In this document: one piece after another, positions 6,001 through 6,392 of the stretch
How positions within the stretch are numbered: the first letter of the stretch is position 1
Layout: every line of letters starts with the position of its first letter
Assembly: GCA_023150495.1 (NCBI GenBank)
Contig: JAKLKT010000179.1
Coordinates: 1 to 6,392, forward strand
DNA from: Planctomycetota bacterium
GTDB lineage: Bacteria > Planctomycetota > PLA2
Length of the DNA stretch: 6,392 nucleotides
Direction of reading: 5' to 3'
Notes under the pieces: model-generated
Databases searched by the model: none
What the model was told of the DNA's origin: nothing
The model's input: the letters and a program-made list of their open reading frames with translations, nothing else
Translations under genes and position numbers: made by a program

Positions 6001-6063
6001 TTCCACCGCGCGGACTATCCCGAGGTCCCCCAGGCCCCCCCGCCTCCCGAGCGCACGGGTTGA
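3058..6063 (+). CDS. Membrane-anchored Ser/Thr protein kinase with N-terminal FHA-like domain and large C-terminal coiled-coil region
   Basis: The protein has 1001 residues, numbered from TTG 3058; GTG 3052 would add two. Residues ~1-93 form an FHA-like beta domain (RGPDQGKKLPL start, GTF at 65-67), and a Pro-rich linker (~98-111) follows. The Hanks-type kinase domain (~119-376) is complete: GAGGMGKV loop (127-134), VAFK with K149, helix-C E168, HRDIKPDN with D243 and N248, DLG with D261, GTP (278-280), PPE with E286, DIYSLG with D298, and R362. It should therefore transfer ATP phosphate to Ser/Thr. One transmembrane helix (~395-413) places the kinase in the cytoplasm and the remainder outside. 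An Ala/Glu/Lys-rich coiled coil (~423-475) and further charged helical stretches (~495-570, ~640-710) come next. The C-terminal ~300 residues resemble no family I know; QYKDAVRHFEEVL (889-901) looks like one TPR-type helix. The protein ends in a Pro-rich tail. No PASTA, WD40 or PQQ sensor was seen. The stop overlaps the yggU start. Confidence 0.92.
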   Translation: MFVLHVTRGPDQGKKLPLERGKTYTVGCNEDASLVLTDPLVLKGHCSLEVSDQGVILRNHTATAGTFVGDQKISQATLKPNATFRIGATVLGLAAAPAPAAKPKAPPPPDPLVGRIVGGYKLNELVGAGGMGKVYRATQLSLHRDVAFKVLRDQHVKDKGFRDLFINEARAAAQLIHPNVVQVYDAGTEGDLVYFSMEFLGKGSIEEILEKEKKIPWEQAILQVLEAAHGLEYAESKGIVHRDIKPDNLMLNEDGRVKIADLGLAKRGEGEEDAGVIGTPHFIPPEQALGKEVDHRADIYSLGATFFRMITGTTLFTGKTAKEIVLKHIKEPPPAASSVDETVPDDLDLVIAKMLAKDTAQRYQSAKDVIAALEEVCAHHGIKGAIIKKGVGKKVLIPLVLLLLVAGVTVWYLASRGPQTVFDPEAAAAAAEANKQREEAEQKAREEARKGRLSDATAKLAMREKARSDLRAEVPISSVYDDLSKASQLEDKWLFVAKELEEFGNSPLAKEFEQEAEFSSRALKQAKEIRDELAKWDESAQDKREKQDAKLNEIKEIDAKQRALLTEYRANRRYENAVNLCDAAGTGKPQKDDPFAPVVTWKWVSPVVPSLTLDAMEFKRIRDAVEESRKYFRDERPRILSEAKTVADVAIKEAKDLAAEADPAAIDAAIKKLDEVRKFRDEAGPPNAEIGDLIAGAREQQVRLEGVVAQRTAKSLGEDRVRVRDLQRLICSLDPEMPNHVMSCDFPGAIGQWQQLIANDRIKTPLYRRFAKERIAMLQWCEFLFGRFHVDVVLMETEGGARPLKTLALDRIPFPGDELKDATLTGKDAERYKFAIAKPRNKQTVFPLGDFPMDWVYNSVFLHLNEPRWVEVTPEIQFALGAFCFETMQYKDAVRHFEEVLRTGDERLAAAARSLRTRAELEAKARADYEALLREYDAATASSAMDAIKEKVNAFRAQHEGTLFYLDVMDPTNPGDALKIEFHRADYPEVPQAPPPPERTG

Positions 6064-6353
6064 TCGCGATCCGGCCGACGCCCGAAGGCGCGACGCTCAA
6101 GGTCCGCGTCGCCCCCGGCGCGTCCCGCGAGGCGATCGTCGGCGCGCACGGCGACGCGCTGAAGGTCGCCGTGCGCGAGCCCCCGGAGAAGGGCCGCGCG
6201 AACGAGGCGGTCGCTCGCGTGCTCGCCGCAGCCGTCGGCGTGCGGGAGAGGGACGTCGAGGTCGTCCGCGGCCATGCATCGCGCGACAAGGTCGTGCTCT
6301 TCCGCGGCCTCGCCGAGGACGACCTCCGCGCCCGCGTTGGCGGCGTCGCCTGA
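6060..6353 (+). CDS. yggU: YggU/DUF167 family protein
   Basis: This 97-residue small alpha/beta protein belongs to the widely conserved DUF167/YggU family, whose function is not established. Hallmarks are VRVAPGASREAIVG (15-28, family 'v.PgA....i.g'), EPPEKGRANEAV (40-51, family 'aPP..GkAN..l') and GHASRDKVV (71-79, family 'G..sr.K.v'). The length is typical. The start is TTG 6060-6062, overlapping the kinase TGA by 4 bases (TTGA). No other standard start codon occurs in frame before the conserved core, and starting here gives a full domain. The upstream ribosome site is weak (GAG at 6049-6051), so translation is probably coupled to the kinase. yggU is often found in the same neighbourhood as yggS, which supports both calls. 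Confidence 0.9.
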   Translation: MIAIRPTPEGATLKVRVAPGASREAIVGAHGDALKVAVREPPEKGRANEAVARVLAAAVGVRERDVEVVRGHASRDKVVLFRGLAEDDLRARVGGVA

Positions 6354-6361
6354 CCGTCTGG

Positions 6362-6392
6362 TAACCTTGGCCGTCCATGCGCGGGCTTTTCG
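6362..6392 (+). CDS. Possible start of a further plus-strand gene (truncated by window end)
   Basis: ATG at 6377-6379 opens a frame (Met-Arg-Gly-Leu-Phe) that runs off the window after five codons. The interval given also includes a weak -10-like TAACCT (6362-6367). There is no Shine-Dalgarno sequence. The context resembles the stretch before yggS: TA-x-CCT, a short spacer, then GTCCATGCG. Five codons are far too few to identify a product, and this may not be a gene. Confidence 0.2.

Noticed and set aside
691..6006. A minus-strand frame stays open for over 5 kb, antisense to yggS and the kinase gene, and runs into the lipoprotein gene.
   Set aside because: Only the last 490 codons (from ATG 2163) look like protein. 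The remainder is Arg/Leu/Val/Glu/Asp-rich low-complexity sequence, as expected for the reverse complement of a GC-biased coding frame. It lies opposite genes with clear family motifs, and the lipoprotein has its own ribosome site and signal peptide. It is not a giant fusion protein.
5313..6059. Upstream extension of the yggU frame as a longer fusion protein.
   Set aside because: The frame is open only because of GC bias. This part overlaps the kinase C-terminus and reads as Arg/Gly/Pro-rich sequence; recognisable DUF167 sequence begins just after TTG 6060.
1..6392. Search for CRISPR arrays, tandem repeats, insertion-sequence ends, tRNA genes and riboswitches.
   Set aside because: Reading by eye showed no regularly spaced direct repeats, no transposase-like protein, no terminal inverted repeats and no tRNA-like cloverleaf. 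Short or degenerate elements could still be missed without computation.

Overview
This is a GC-rich chromosomal window, densely coding and with strong third-position GC bias, so long antisense frames stay open by chance. It carries five confident or fairly confident protein genes, the 3' end of a sixth, and possibly the first codons of a seventh. A large Ser/Thr kinase with a DLG magnesium motif, a PQQ-type propeller lipoprotein and abundant GTG/TTG starts suggest a Gram-negative, kinase-rich, high-GC lineage. Planctomycetota, Myxococcota or a related uncultured phylum would fit, but this is an inference from style only; no rRNA or other marker is present. I saw no tRNA, rRNA, CRISPR array, insertion sequence, transposase or phage gene.

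Layout. Positions 1-381 (+) are the C-terminal end of a probable tRNA(Ile)-lysidine synthetase. It meets a tatA-type Tat translocase gene (389-616, -) tail to tail, with only 7 bases between them. A GC-rich hairpin (643-669) separates tatA from a 490-residue predicted lipoprotein with PQQ-like beta-propeller repeats (691-2163, -). The lipoprotein gene has a good Shine-Dalgarno site and a recognisable TTGACA-type promoter. A divergent intergenic region (2164-2328) then leads into a plus-strand cluster: yggS (PLP homeostasis protein, 2329-3006), a ~1000-residue FHA-kinase-transmembrane-coiled-coil protein (3058-6063), and yggU/DUF167 (6060-6353). The last two overlap by 4 bases (TTGA). A possible further gene starts at 6377.

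How the genes relate. yggS and yggU are commonly neighbours in bacteria, usually with a yggT-type membrane protein between them. Here the intervening gene is instead a membrane-anchored Ser/Thr kinase. The kinase combines an N-terminal FHA-like domain that has lost the usual phosphothreonine-contact residues, an intact kinase domain with an acidic, Thr-poor activation segment, one transmembrane helix, and about 590 residues of predicted extracytoplasmic coiled coil and unrecognised sequence. This protein is the least conventional item in the window. The lipoprotein and the kinase's C-terminal region would both lie outside the cytoplasmic membrane, but nothing in the sequence directly links them.
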